From: Methanoculleus sp.
GTDB taxonomy: Archaea > Halobacteriota > Methanomicrobia > Methanomicrobiales > Methanoculleaceae
Assembly: GCA_030156625.1 (NCBI GenBank)
Contig: JASGMC010000006.1
Coordinates: 1-44,307 of the forward strand
Direction of reading: 5' to 3'
Length of the DNA: 44,307 nucleotides
Numbering within the stretch: position 1 is the stretch's first letter; the number at the start of each line of letters is the position of its first letter. The position numbers were made by a program, and so were the translations under genes. Below, piece after piece: positions 32,151-41,617 of this stretch. The notes beneath the pieces were generated by a model. The model searched no databases and was not told where the DNA came from. It saw only the letters and a program-made list of their open reading frames with translations.

Positions 32151-33575
32151 TCAGAACGGCCCGTCCTGTTCGAAACTCCTCCCGTACCGGATGGCGAGTT
32201 CCGCTTTGAAGAGCTCTTTTCCGAGGTAAGCGGCGTGGTCGAGCCGGGAGAGGCTTGCGTTTGCAAGAAGCGTGTAAAAGACGTCTTCCCAGTGCCTTCC
32301 CCGAACAGCACGATCCTTATGAACCGCGACGATAAAACCCCCCTCGATCCCGATGCGGATGCACCCGAGGGGGTCGTAGACGATCTCGTCCGGCACGGGA
32401 TGCGCATCCATGATGCTGCCATACTCCAGCGGAGGTTCGCGCCGCCGCCGTTTCTCCTTCAGGATCAGGAGGTCGAGCCCCAGGTCTTTGGGATACGGGC
32501 GATCGGTCACGAGGGCCATCATCTCTGTCGCCCGCCGCATCTCCGCAACCGATCCGGTTGTCTTGTCGCTGTGCTCGCTCGTGAAGACGACAGCGGCCCC
32601 GACTTCGTGCGCCATCCCCGCGAGCAACGCGTTCGCCCCGGGCGAATCAGCGTCCAGCAGTTCCGCGACGTTGCCGGCCCCGAAGAAGAGCGGACGCGGA
32701 GCCTCCGAAAACCCGGCGAGTGAATCGACGAGCCCGGACCCCACCGGCTGGAGAAGGGGGTCGGCGATCAGGCAGCGGATCCCGGCATTCTCGGCGGCGG
32801 CAAGGTTCTCCTGAAGCGTCCGCTCACGCGGCACCACGACCGCGGCCGCCCCGGCTTTTGCGACCGCCTCACCGACGACGGGGATGTTTCCCTCGTGCAG
32901 GGAGAGCACCAGGTCGGCGCGGAAGAGCGCCGCCGCGATGAGGGCGGGGTCCTGCGTGTCGACGGCGAGAGGGCCTTCGACCTCTGCGAGGGCCGAAAAA
33001 CACCTCTTCACGTCGGCGGGGGTCGCGTCGAACCCGAACCCCAGGTCGACGATATCGGCCCCGTCGGCAAAGAACCGCCGGACATCGGCAAGGAGATCGT
33101 CGCGCCTGTGCGCGTCCATGATCTCCGCGAGCACCTTCATCCTCGAACCCCCGCCGAGTTTCACGCCCCGGATGATGAAGTCCGCCTCTGCCTCCGCTTC
33201 CCGGAGCGCCACCTGCCGGCAGGCCTCCTCACGCCGCGTCTGTGCGAGGAACTCGTCGGCGGGGACGGTCTTTGAGAGCCGGACACGATCCAGCACCGAA
33301 AGGACCAGCGGGAGATCGGCCGCATGCCGCGGGCCCCGGTAGACCGGGACGCCGGTCTCGCGCTCGACGTCGGCGAAGGATGCGGTGCACATCCCGGAGA
33401 CGATCGCCATGTCGTAGTCACCGCCTGAAACCAGCCTCCGGAGTTCGCCGGGGGCGAGAAACGACGCGATCTCGCCGGTGACCGCCACATCTATCTCGTA
33501 GCGGTCGCTGAAACGCTCAGCCGCCGTCTTCACGATTCCGGCTGTTGCCGATCCGGTCGGGAGGAGAATGCGCAT
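32151..33575 (-). CDS. Dihydropteroate synthase-like protein (methanopterin-related)
   Basis: This 474-residue protein matches the archaeal DHPS-like family (MJ0107-type). The N-terminal DUF6513-like part (1-130, MRILLPTGSATAGIVKTAAERF) precedes a TIM barrel (about 145-360: LGGGSRMKVLAEIMDAHRRDD, ADIVDLGFGFDATPADV, PLAVDTQDPALIAAALFRADLVLSL). A C-terminal part follows (ILKEKRRRREPPLEYG). DHPS joins pterin and an aryl amine in folate; this family is thought to serve the matching step in tetrahydromethanopterin synthesis. The reaction of this protein itself remains inferred. A single gene. Confidence 0.85.
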   Translation of the reverse strand: MRILLPTGSATAGIVKTAAERFSDRYEIDVAVTGEIASFLAPGELRRLVSGGDYDMAIVSGMCTASFADVERETGVPVYRGPRHAADLPLVLSVLDRVRLSKTVPADEFLAQTRREEACRQVALREAEAEADFIIRGVKLGGGSRMKVLAEIMDAHRRDDLLADVRRFFADGADIVDLGFGFDATPADVKRCFSALAEVEGPLAVDTQDPALIAAALFRADLVLSLHEGNIPVVGEAVAKAGAAAVVVPRERTLQENLAAAENAGIRCLIADPLLQPVGSGLVDSLAGFSEAPRPLFFGAGNVAELLDADSPGANALLAGMAHEVGAAVVFTSEHSDKTTGSVAEMRRATEMMALVTDRPYPKDLGLDLLILKEKRRRREPPLEYGSIMDAHPVPDEIVYDPLGCIRIGIEGGFIVAVHKDRAVRGRHWEDVFYTLLANASLSRLDHAAYLGKELFKAELAIRYGRSFEQDGPF

Positions 33576-33619
33576 AACACTTTACTTATTATTCAGAGGA
33601 TGACAAATAATCTGATCTC

Positions 33620-34285
33620 ATGCTGCGGTGCGACCTGCATGTCCACACAAGGTTCTCCAAGGACGGAGAGAGTAGCGTGGAGGAGATCCTCCGGCGAGCG
33701 AAGGCGGTCGGCCTCGACGCCATTGCGATCACCGACCACGACACGGTGGAAGGCGCCCTCTACGCCCTTGAGTGCGACACCTCCGTGACCGTGATCCCGG
33801 GCACCGAGATATCGACAAGACAGGGCCACCTGCTCGCTCTCGGGGTCACACAACCCCTCCCGAAGGGTCTCGACTTCTTCGAGACCGTCGCCCTGGCCCG
33901 CACCCGGGGCGCTCTCCTCATTCTCCCCCACCCCTACCACCGCTGGCGCCATGGCGTCGGGAGAAGACTCGCGGCCGGTATCGGAGCGGTGGACGCTGTG
34001 GAAGTCTTCAACAGCCGCTACATCACCGGGTCGGCGAACCGGAAAGCCGCAGTCATCGCACGGAGATTCGGAAAACCCGGCGTTGCCGGGAGCGACGCCC
34101 ACAACGCCCGTTACGTCGGGTTCGGGGTAACCTACGTCACGGCCGAACCGGATGCGGCCTCCATCCTCGCCGCGATCCGGGGAGGGCGGACGATGGCGGG
34201 AGGAAGGATGACCCCGCTCCACACCTACACCCGCCAGTCCATCAGGGGCGCTCTCCGTAGAATTCGGCGAACGGTATACCAATGA
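33620..34285 (+). CDS. PHP-domain metal-dependent phosphoesterase
   Basis: This 221-residue protein has the PHP motifs [24 protein letters not shown], a His in [11 protein letters not shown] and the last motif [11 protein letters not shown]. It is of the PHP phosphoesterase/histidinol phosphatase-like group; the substrate is unknown. The last four bases (ATGA, 34282-34285) overlap the truA start, so both are on one mRNA. Confidence 0.88.
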   Translation: MLRCDLHVHTRFSKDGESSVEEILRRAKAVGLDAIAITDHDTVEGALYALECDTSVTVIPGTEISTRQGHLLALGVTQPLPKGLDFFETVALARTRGALLILPHPYHRWRHGVGRRLAAGIGAVDAVEVFNSRYITGSANRKAAVIARRFGKPGVAGSDAHNARYVGFGVTYVTAEPDAASILAAIRGGRTMAGGRMTPLHTYTRQSIRGALRRIRRTVYQ

Positions 34286-35088
34286 ATCTGGCATTCCGCT
34301 TCTCATATTTCGGGGACAGTTTCTTCGGCTCGCAGATGCAGCCGGGGCTCCGCACCGTGGAGGGTGAGTTCATCGAGGCCTGCAGGATTCTTGGGCTCTT
34401 CGACGACTGGCGGGAGGCAAACTTCGTCACCGCCGGCCGCACCGATCGCGGGGTGCACGCCCGGGGCCAGGTCTGCTCGTTTCGGACAGATAAGCCGGAA
34501 CGGGCACACGGGGCACTGAACGAGGTGCTCCCGGCAGACATCTGGTGTACGGCGTGGACCGGGGTGCCGGACGGGTTCCACCCCCGGTACAGCGCCGCAT
34601 CGAGGACCTACCGCTACTATTTCTTCGCCCCGGACAACACCGCCGCCATGCACGAAGCGGCGCAGGAGTTCCTCGGGCGGCACGGCTTCTCCTCGTTCGC
34701 CCGCGTCGGCGACCGGAACCCGGAGAGGACGATCCTTGCGGCACGGGTCTTTGAAGACGGGCCGTTTGCAGTCTTCGAGGTGACGGGGGAGAGTTTCCTC
34801 TGGAATATGGTCAGGTGCATGGCGACGGCACTCGAACGGGTGGGAAGGGGCGAAGCCGGCGCCGGGGAGATTGCACGGCTCCTTAGAGAGCCGGCGGAGC
34901 AGAGAATCCCTGCGGCCCCTCCCGAGGGACTGGTCCTCTGGGATATCGATTGCGGGGTCTCCTTTACGCCACTCCCGATCGACGAAAAGAGCCGCCGGCA
35001 CCTTGCCGACCGTCATCGCTACCACGCCGTCATGGCGGAGGTGGCTGCACGCCTTGCGCCGGAAACACTCCCATATAAAACTTTCTGA
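34282..35088 (+). CDS. truA: tRNA pseudouridine(38-40) synthase
   Basis: This 268-residue protein has the catalytic motif [14 protein letters not shown] with Asp54, the RNA-binding YYFFAPDN segment and [19 protein letters not shown] in the C-terminal half. It isomerises uridines in the anticodon stem. ATG overlaps the PHP stop by four bases. A short tail follows ([25 protein letters not shown]). Confidence 0.93.
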   Translation: MNLAFRFSYFGDSFFGSQMQPGLRTVEGEFIEACRILGLFDDWREANFVTAGRTDRGVHARGQVCSFRTDKPERAHGALNEVLPADIWCTAWTGVPDGFHPRYSAASRTYRYYFFAPDNTAAMHEAAQEFLGRHGFSSFARVGDRNPERTILAARVFEDGPFAVFEVTGESFLWNMVRCMATALERVGRGEAGAGEIARLLREPAEQRIPAAPPEGLVLWDIDCGVSFTPLPIDEKSRRHLADRHRYHAVMAEVAARLAPETLPYKTF

Positions 35089-35497
35089 TACGGTAATCGG
35101 GTTCAGAAAGGATAGGGAAACAGGCCCACTTTATTATCTCTGTTTTCGAAAGGATCAGGCCGCAGGCAATGGATCTTCCAAACGCGGTGCGGCAGGAGAA
35201 ATCGGGCGTTCTGCCCACCATCCAGGGCTTCTGAACTTAACGCTTCCGGATGACGATACCCGATAAGACCGAACACCGCCGGAATCGTAACATATGGATC
35301 CTTTAGCCTTTCATACCGCGGGATAGCAGACTCCCCTCCCTGATCCGAAACGCATAAATACCCAGGTACCGTTTTGAGCGCACATTTGTTAACCAAATTA
35401 GATCTATTTTCCTGATAGTTAACTGGTTAGGCTTAATAATAACCTATTAATATATGCCAGCACAGTCCCGTTTCAGTACGTCAAGAGGGGAAAGCGG
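35089..35497. promoter_or_regulatory. 409-bp intergenic region with the promoter of the glycan operon
   Basis: The left 290 bp hold no recognisable gene (a weak minus frame at 35103-35396 looks spurious). The right 110 bp are sharply AT-rich. They hold an inverted repeat TAACCA/TGGTTA (35390-35395 and 35424-35429) around agatctattttcctgatagtt, and TATA strings such as ctattaatatatg (35444-35456), 40-50 bases before ATG 35498. GAGGGG lies 11 bases before that ATG. The repeat could be a regulator site. Confidence 0.6.
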
Positions 35498-36652
35498 ATG
35501 TACGACAAGGATCCGGTTCGGGCGAGGCCACCCGCCCATGTAGAGGGGTGTTTCGCCGAAGAAACAACTGTGCCATTGCCGCAGTACATAGATGCAGAGA
35601 GAGACAGATGGGTTGAGCGGCACGTACCCCGGAGCATCGGACAGGAGAGCCCGATAGACGTCCCTGCCCTCCGTTATGAGGTCCAGGAGCAGATCAATCC
35701 TCTACGGACACCGACGGTTCCCCGGAACCGTCGGATGGCGAGCGGGACCGCCGAGGCCACCGCCATTCCGTCCCGCCGGCCGGGCACGGTGAGGACGCTT
35801 GCGGCGATCCCATGTTTCGATGAGGAGGTTGCGATCGGTTCCGTCGTTCTCCGGGCCCGGCAGCACGTCGACGAGGTTCTGGTGATCGATGACGGGTGCA
35901 CGGACAACACCGTGACGGTCGCCCGGGATGCCGGGGCGACCGTCATCTCGCACGGAACCCGGAAAGGGAAGGGGCAGGGGATAAAGAGCGCTCTTAAGTA
36001 TGCGGTCGATCGCAACTACGACTGTCTGGTCCTCATGGATGGAGACGGCCAGCACAACCCCGGGGAGATCCCTCTCCTGGTCGAGCCGATCCTCGCCGAC
36101 GCCGCCGACCTCGTCATCGGCTTTCGGACCTTCGGCCAGATGCCCTTCTACCGGCGGTTCGGCCGGGCAGTGCTCGATATCGCCTCCAGCACCGGCAGTT
36201 CGATAACAGACTCACAATGCGGCTTTCGGGCACTGAACAGGAAAACCATCGAGTCGATGTTCGGTGCGTTGCGAAAAGATGACTTCTCGACCGAATCCGA
36301 GATGCTCCGGATTGCTCATGAGAAGCACCTGCGTATCGGGGAGACGCCGATTAACTGCAAATACGGAAACTTCGACACATCCACGAAGGATCCCCTGTCT
36401 CACGGAATAGAGGTGCTCGGATCGATATTCTGGCTCGCCGTGGAGAAGAGGCCTCTCCTGCACATCGGGCTGCCGGGGCTCGCCGCGATGCTTGCCGGGA
36501 TCTTTTTCCTGCTTCAGTTCCTCCAGGGATTCAGTGAAACGGGCCTCGTCCCGATCGAACAGGGCATGCTTGCATCGTTCCTCCTGATCCCGGGAACCGT
36601 CGCACTCATGCTGGGCCTGATGCTTGCCCTCATTGCAAGGATGCGGGAGTGA
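35498..36652 (+). CDS. Family 2 glycosyltransferase with C-terminal membrane helices
   Basis: This 384-residue protein has an unusual hydrophilic N-terminal stretch of about 100 residues, then a GT-A core: LAAIPCFDEEVAIGSVV, VLVIDDGCTDNTVTVA, YDCLVLMDGDGQHNPGEI (DxD) and SQCGFRALNRKTIE. Two C-terminal helices follow (LLHIGLPGLAAMLAGIFFLL and MLASFLLIPGTVALMLGLML). It resembles dolichyl-phosphate mannose/glucose synthases, which load the lipid carrier on the inner membrane face. First gene of the glycan operon. Confidence 0.9.
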   Translation: MYDKDPVRARPPAHVEGCFAEETTVPLPQYIDAERDRWVERHVPRSIGQESPIDVPALRYEVQEQINPLRTPTVPRNRRMASGTAEATAIPSRRPGTVRTLAAIPCFDEEVAIGSVVLRARQHVDEVLVIDDGCTDNTVTVARDAGATVISHGTRKGKGQGIKSALKYAVDRNYDCLVLMDGDGQHNPGEIPLLVEPILADAADLVIGFRTFGQMPFYRRFGRAVLDIASSTGSSITDSQCGFRALNRKTIESMFGALRKDDFSTESEMLRIAHEKHLRIGETPINCKYGNFDTSTKDPLSHGIEVLGSIFWLAVEKRPLLHIGLPGLAAMLAGIFFLLQFLQGFSETGLVPIEQGMLASFLLIPGTVALMLGLMLALIARMRE

Positions 36653-36690
36653 GCAGGGGTGAAAGGCACGATGCAGAGAAGAGGTGTAGA

Positions 36691-37770
36691 ATGATCGGAG
36701 TGATACTCGGCACACGGCCGGAGATCATCAAGATGTCTCCCGTCATCAGGGAGTGCGAACGCAGGAGTATTGATTACTTTATCCTTCATACCGGGCAGCA
36801 CTACTCCTACGAGATGGACCGGCTCTTCTTCGAGGAACTTGAACTTCCGGACCCGGAATACACCCTCGATGTGGGTTCCGGGACCCACGCCGGCCAGACG
36901 GCGAAGATCATGACCGGTGTCGAGGACGTCCTCGAAAAGGAGTCGCCCGACGTCGTCCTGGTGCAGGGGGACACGAACACCGTCATGGCCGGGGCCCTCG
37001 CGGCATCGAAACTGCATGTGCGGGTGGGGCACATCGAAGCGGGTCTCCGGAGTTTCAACCGCTGGATGCCCGAGGAGATCAACCGGGTGCTGACCGATCA
37101 TATCTCGGACTACCTCTTTGCCCCGACAGAGAGCGCCCGGAAGAACCTCCTCGCGGAGGGCATCGCGGACCGGAAGATCTGCGTGACCGGCAACACCGTC
37201 GTCGATGCGATATACCAGAACCTCGACCTATCGAAGAAAAAAAGCAACGTTTTAAAGGACCTCGACCTCGAGCCCCGTGAGTACTTCCTCGTCACCGCCC
37301 ACCGGCAGGAGAACGTGGACAACCGGACACGGCTCAAGGAGATCTTGAAAGGGCTTGAGGGGGTGCAGAAAGAGTTCTCCCTGCCGGTCGTCTTCCCGGT
37401 CCACCCAAGGACCGAGAAAAGGATCAAGGAACTGGGCATCGGTGTCGACGGGTTGAACCTTACCAGACCCTTCGGGTTCCTGGAGTTCCTGCAGCTGGAG
37501 TCGCAGGCGAAACTCGTGCTGACCGATTCCGGCGGCGTCCAGGAAGAGACCTGCGTTCTCGGCGTCCCCTGTGCTACGATGCGCTACGACACGGAGCGGC
37601 CCGAGACGCTGGATGTCGGATCGAACATCCTCGTGGGGGCCGACTCAGGGAAGATCCTTGAAGGGGTCCGCTCGATAGCTGCCTGGAAGTCCGGCTGGAA
37701 GAACCCCTACGGCGACGGAATCGCCGGAAAAATGATTGTCATGGTCTGTGCGGCCGCACGGTCCCAATGA
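36691..37770 (+). CDS. wecB: UDP-N-acetylglucosamine 2-epimerase (non-hydrolysing)
   Basis: This 359-residue protein starts MIGVILGTRPEIIKMSPVI, the family signature. It holds HTGQHYSYEMDRLF, VLVQGDTNTVMAGALAA, VGHIEAGLRSFNRWMPEEINRVLTDHI and TDSGGVQEETCVLGVPC. It converts UDP-GlcNAc to UDP-ManNAc for the next enzyme, WecC. ATG 36691 follows GAGGTG by five bases. Confidence 0.94.
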   Translation: MIGVILGTRPEIIKMSPVIRECERRSIDYFILHTGQHYSYEMDRLFFEELELPDPEYTLDVGSGTHAGQTAKIMTGVEDVLEKESPDVVLVQGDTNTVMAGALAASKLHVRVGHIEAGLRSFNRWMPEEINRVLTDHISDYLFAPTESARKNLLAEGIADRKICVTGNTVVDAIYQNLDLSKKKSNVLKDLDLEPREYFLVTAHRQENVDNRTRLKEILKGLEGVQKEFSLPVVFPVHPRTEKRIKELGIGVDGLNLTRPFGFLEFLQLESQAKLVLTDSGGVQEETCVLGVPCATMRYDTERPETLDVGSNILVGADSGKILEGVRSIAAWKSGWKNPYGDGIAGKMIVMVCAAARSQ

Positions 37771-37789
37771 CACCTCGAGGAAGATGCAC

Positions 37790-39163
37790 ATGAAGATTTG
37801 CGTGATGGGATTAGGATACATAGGATTGCCGACCGCACTGCTGTTTGCGGCTCACGGAGCGGATGTTGTAGGCGTCGACGTGAAGCAGAGCGTGGTGGAT
37901 TATCTGAACCACGGGAACCTGCCGTTCAGGGAACCGGGGCTGGACGATCTGTATCGCAAGGCTAAAGAACGGTTTTGCGCGAGGACCCAGCCCGAGGCCG
38001 CGGACGTCTTCCTGATTGCCGTGCCGACACCCCTGGATCCGGCAACAAAGGTCTCGAACCTTTCGTACGTCAAGAAAGCAGCCGACATGATCGCCCCCCA
38101 CCTTGCCGGGGGAAACCTGGTCATCCTCGAATCGACCGTCCCGCCCGGAACCAGCGAACGGGTCGTCATCCCGAGACTCGAGAAGAGCGGTGTCGCCGTC
38201 GGAGACTTCCTGTACGCCCACTGCCCCGAACGGGCAATCCCCGGGCGGACCCTGCAGGAGATGGCGGAAAATAGCCGCATCATCGGCGGATACGACCGGG
38301 ACTCCACCGACCGGGCGACCTCGATCTACCAGACCTTCGTTCGCGGGCAGATATACCAGACTGATGCGCGGACAGCGGAGTTCGTCAAGTTGATGGAGAA
38401 CACCTGCCGCGACGTGAACATCGCGCTCGCGAACGAGTTCGCCCAGCTTGCAGAGGAGTGCGGAATCAACGTCTGGGAGGCCATCACCCTTGCGAACAAG
38501 CACCCCCGGGTCACCGTCCTCAACCCCGGCCCGGGCGTCGGAGGCCACTGCATCGCCGTCGACCCCTGGTTCCTGACCGAGAACTCAACACGGTGCAAAA
38601 TGGTCTCCACGGCGCGGGAGGTCAACGATTCCATGCCGAACTACGTGCTGCACGTTGTCCGCGGCCTGCTTTCCGGCATCAGAAACCCGACGATCAGCAT
38701 CTTCGGTGTCGCCTACAAGGGCAATATCGGCGACACGCGGGAGAGCCCGGCATTTAAATTCATCCAGCTCGCCGAAAACGAGGGATATGCCATCAGATGC
38801 CATGATCCGCACGTGGCGGAATTCCCGCATCCCCTCATGGACGCCCGGGACGCAGCGGCCGGCAGCGACTGTATCGTTATCCTAACCGATCACGACTGCT
38901 TCCGCACGATCGAACCCTCAGCGCTTCGGATGAGAACGAAGTTCGTCATCGACGCCCGCAACATCCTCGACCACGAGAAGTGGACCGGACAGGGTTTTGC
39001 CGTCCGCGTGCTGGGTGACGGTTCGTCGGTGCAGCAGGCGCCGCTGGATGAGATTACGGCCCCCGCAAGCCTGTATTCCGCAGGCGCTGCGCGTTCGATC
39101 GCATCCCCATCACCGCCGTCCATTTCCCTGCTCTCTCCGAACGGGCGGGAGGATTTCCTTTAG
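37790..39163 (+). CDS. wecC: UDP-N-acetyl-D-mannosamine dehydrogenase
   Basis: This 457-residue protein begins MKICVMGLGYIGLPTALLFA, the NAD-binding fold. The catalytic Cys is in PGVGGHCIAVDPWFL, and TVPPGTSERVVIPRL and FGVAYKGNIGDTRESPAFKFI match the family. It oxidises UDP-ManNAc to UDP-ManNAcA in two NAD-dependent steps. The last 45 residues (DGSSVQQAPLDE onward) are a non-conserved extension. ATG 37784 (MHMKI) is an alternative start. Together with wecB it supplies the acidic sugar used in archaeal surface glycans. Confidence 0.94.
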   Translation: MKICVMGLGYIGLPTALLFAAHGADVVGVDVKQSVVDYLNHGNLPFREPGLDDLYRKAKERFCARTQPEAADVFLIAVPTPLDPATKVSNLSYVKKAADMIAPHLAGGNLVILESTVPPGTSERVVIPRLEKSGVAVGDFLYAHCPERAIPGRTLQEMAENSRIIGGYDRDSTDRATSIYQTFVRGQIYQTDARTAEFVKLMENTCRDVNIALANEFAQLAEECGINVWEAITLANKHPRVTVLNPGPGVGGHCIAVDPWFLTENSTRCKMVSTAREVNDSMPNYVLHVVRGLLSGIRNPTISIFGVAYKGNIGDTRESPAFKFIQLAENEGYAIRCHDPHVAEFPHPLMDARDAAAGSDCIVILTDHDCFRTIEPSALRMRTKFVIDARNILDHEKWTGQGFAVRVLGDGSSVQQAPLDEITAPASLYSAGAARSIASPSPPSISLLSPNGREDFL

Positions 39164-39233
39164 CCACCGCACCTTGACAGGGAAAGAACCGGCCGGCCTC
39201 CGGCAACAGCATCCAGATATCACGAGGAGTTGC

Positions 39234-40442
39234 ATGAAACAGGTATGCATCGTATCACAACATTTTCCACCAGAAAAGTCAGGAAACGCATCGCGCATAT
39301 ATGATACCGCCGTGCATCTTGCAAAACTGGGCATCGGCGTGACCGTGCTCGCGCCGCACCCCACGTTTCCCACCGGCTCGTTCCCCCGCACCTGGAAACG
39401 GTCGGACGTGCAGGAGGTCGACGGAATCCGGGTTGTACATCTCTGGACCTGGCAGCCGGACTCGGGGGACCCGGGGTTTGCAAGCAGGATGGCCTACTAC
39501 CTCCTCTTCCCGCTCCACGCCGCACTCTGGCTCCTTACCGCCCGGAGCCGGTTCGATGCGATCGTCACGTCGTCACCGCCCCTCTTCACCGGGATCCCGG
39601 GGTACGTCCTGAAACGGACATCGCGCGTGAAGTGGATCCTTGACATCCGCGACCTCTGGATCGACGCATCGATAAGTCTCGGTTTCATCCGGGAGGGGAG
39701 CATCTACGAGAGGATGAGCCGGAGGTTCGAGCAGATGTGCCTTTCGCAGGCGGATCTCATCGGGGTCACGACGGAAGAGCTCGGGCGAAGGATCTCGTCG
39801 CGCTACCGGGTCACGGCCCCGATGGAGTTGATCCCGAACGGTGTCAACACCGACTTCTTCCACCCCACGAACGGCGAAAAGAAGCGGCAGATAGTCTACG
39901 CCGGCAACGTCGGACATGCCCAGGACCTCGATAAGGTGGCCCTCGCCGTCAAGTCGATGAACGGCACCTACAACCTGAAGTTCCTCATCGTCGGCGACGG
40001 CGATACGAGGAAACACCTCGAGAAGCTGGTGAAAGCGGAGAGCCTGACCGACTCGATCGTCTTTACGGGCACTCTTCCGCGTGAGGAGATCCCGAGGCTG
40101 CTCTCCGAATCGCTCGTGGGGGTGGCGCCCTTAAAGAGGCTCGAGAACCTCGAGTACGCCGCCCCCACCAAGGCTTACGAGTACATGGCGTGCGGGATAC
40201 CCTTCGTTGGCTGCGGAAGCGGCGAAATTGCCCATCTTGCAAAGGCGTCGGGCGGGGGAGTCATCGCCGATAACACCCCGGAGGCGATCGCCGCGACGCT
40301 TTCGGCGCTCCTGGACGATCCGGAGAGGAGGGAGGAGATGGGGCGCCGGGGCCGGGAGTACGTTGCGGAGCACTACGACCGGCGATCGGTCGCCCTGAAA
40401 CTGAAACAGTATATCGAGAGGATGACATGGACAGGCGCCTGA
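39234..40442 (+). CDS. Family 4 glycosyltransferase
   Basis: This 402-residue GT-B enzyme has an N-terminal acceptor domain (VCIVSQHFPPEKSGNASRIYD, ILDIRDLWIDASI) and a C-terminal sugar-nucleotide domain (ELIPNGVNTDFFHP, IVYAGNVGHAQDLDKV, PTKAYEYMACGIPFVG). It adds one sugar, by the context possibly ManNAcA, to the growing glycan. A GAGGAG is seen before ATG. Its last 16 bases overlap the next gene, showing tight coupling. Confidence 0.9.
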   Translation: MKQVCIVSQHFPPEKSGNASRIYDTAVHLAKLGIGVTVLAPHPTFPTGSFPRTWKRSDVQEVDGIRVVHLWTWQPDSGDPGFASRMAYYLLFPLHAALWLLTARSRFDAIVTSSPPLFTGIPGYVLKRTSRVKWILDIRDLWIDASISLGFIREGSIYERMSRRFEQMCLSQADLIGVTTEELGRRISSRYRVTAPMELIPNGVNTDFFHPTNGEKKRQIVYAGNVGHAQDLDKVALAVKSMNGTYNLKFLIVGDGDTRKHLEKLVKAESLTDSIVFTGTLPREEIPRLLSESLVGVAPLKRLENLEYAAPTKAYEYMACGIPFVGCGSGEIAHLAKASGGGVIADNTPEAIAATLSALLDDPERREEMGRRGREYVAEHYDRRSVALKLKQYIERMTWTGA

Positions 40443-41617
40443 CATCGCTTCTTTCCCGGGTTACCGGGGAGGTCCGCGAACTCGCCGTCGACGACGGCGA
40501 GACCGCGTACATCCGCGACCCGGTCTTCGGCATCATCCGGAACCGCGTGCACGCCGAAGTCTGCAAAGCGATGCTCCGGTCGGGGGGGGACCCGCTCGTG
40601 GGCCCGATCCTGAACTATGTCGCGGCATGCCAGAACCCGGACGGGTCCTACAACGAGATCCACGTCAACTACAACGAGCCTTCGGCCCTGATCACCGCGT
40701 TTATCGGCGACGCGCTCCTGGAGGCGGCGGACCGGTACCCGCACGAAGAGGTGCTCCGGAAGGCCCGGGACTTCGTTGTCGCATCCGAAAGGAAACCGGG
40801 CTGCTTCCTGAAGTCCTCGGGATATACCGCCGACCACCTGAACGTCGACGCATCCTGCGGGGCGTTCCTTGCCCGGTATGCGGAGCGCTACGACGACGAG
40901 GGCGCCCGGGCGGCGGCGCTGCGGGCGGTGGAGAACATCGTCCGTCACCAGTGTAAATGCGGCGTCTACCCCTACGCCGTCGATAAGGGGACCTACCCGT
41001 ACGTCTTCAAACTCCCCTGCGTGCACTACCAGGGGGTGACGATGTACTATCTGGCAAAGATAAACGACGTGCTCCACGACGACCGAATTGACGAAAGCCT
41101 CGAGAAAGGTGTCCGGTGGCTCGCAGATGCCCAGCGTCCCGACGGGCGGTTCGACTGGTCGAAGAGCGGGCTATCCTTCGCCTACTACCTTTCCGGGGCG
41201 TACGCGTTCGCCCAGGCCTCCTTTGTCTATGCCTCCCGGACGGACGACCGTTACCGGGAGCACGCCGACCTCTGCCTTGATTGGCTCGATAAGAACGTAC
41301 AGGGGCTCGCCCCCCGGTGGGAGCCGGGCCCCTGGACCGGTCTCATCCCGTCCGTCGCCACGGCAGCAAAGACGGCGTCGCTCGGGAGGTACCCGCTACG
41401 GCACCGGGCGTTCCGGTTCGGCTACGGCATGTACCGCGAGATCGCCCGCAGGCGTTACGGCAGGACCGCGGAGACGCGGTCTTTTGAGGCGCTCTGCCGG
41501 CTGCTCGGGATCCGAACGTCGACCGTGGAACCGTCGAACAACTACCCCGATCTCTTCATGACGTCGGAGATGCTCGACTGCCTCAGCCAGTCGGGAGTAT
41601 GGGGGGAACATGCATGA
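40427..41617 (+). CDS. Alpha/alpha-toroid protein of a glycan cluster
   Basis: This 396-residue helical protein has toroid-like repeats: ILNYVAACQNPDGSYNEI, ALITAFIGDALLEAAD, LAKINDVLHDDRIDESLEKGVRWLADAQRPDGRFDW and YREHADLCLDWLDKNVQ. The repeated (Q/R)-(N/R)PDG(S/R) motif recalls prenyltransferase/squalene-hopene-type or glycan epimerase/lyase toroids. No signal peptide is present. It overlaps the preceding gene by 16 bases and the next by four (ATGA). It is probably an enzyme acting on the polysaccharide or its lipid-linked precursor; the reaction is unknown. Confidence 0.7.
   Translation: MDRRLTSLLSRVTGEVRELAVDDGETAYIRDPVFGIIRNRVHAEVCKAMLRSGGDPLVGPILNYVAACQNPDGSYNEIHVNYNEPSALITAFIGDALLEAADRYPHEEVLRKARDFVVASERKPGCFLKSSGYTADHLNVDASCGAFLARYAERYDDEGARAAALRAVENIVRHQCKCGVYPYAVDKGTYPYVFKLPCVHYQGVTMYYLAKINDVLHDDRIDESLEKGVRWLADAQRPDGRFDWSKSGLSFAYYLSGAYAFAQASFVYASRTDDRYREHADLCLDWLDKNVQGLAPRWEPGPWTGLIPSVATAAKTASLGRYPLRHRAFRFGYGMYREIARRRYGRTAETRSFEALCRLLGIRTSTVEPSNNYPDLFMTSEMLDCLSQSGVWGEHA

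Noticed and set aside
35103-35396. Possible 97-codon minus-strand gene before the glycan operon
   Set aside because: No recognisable family or ribosome-binding site; runs into the AT-rich promoter region.
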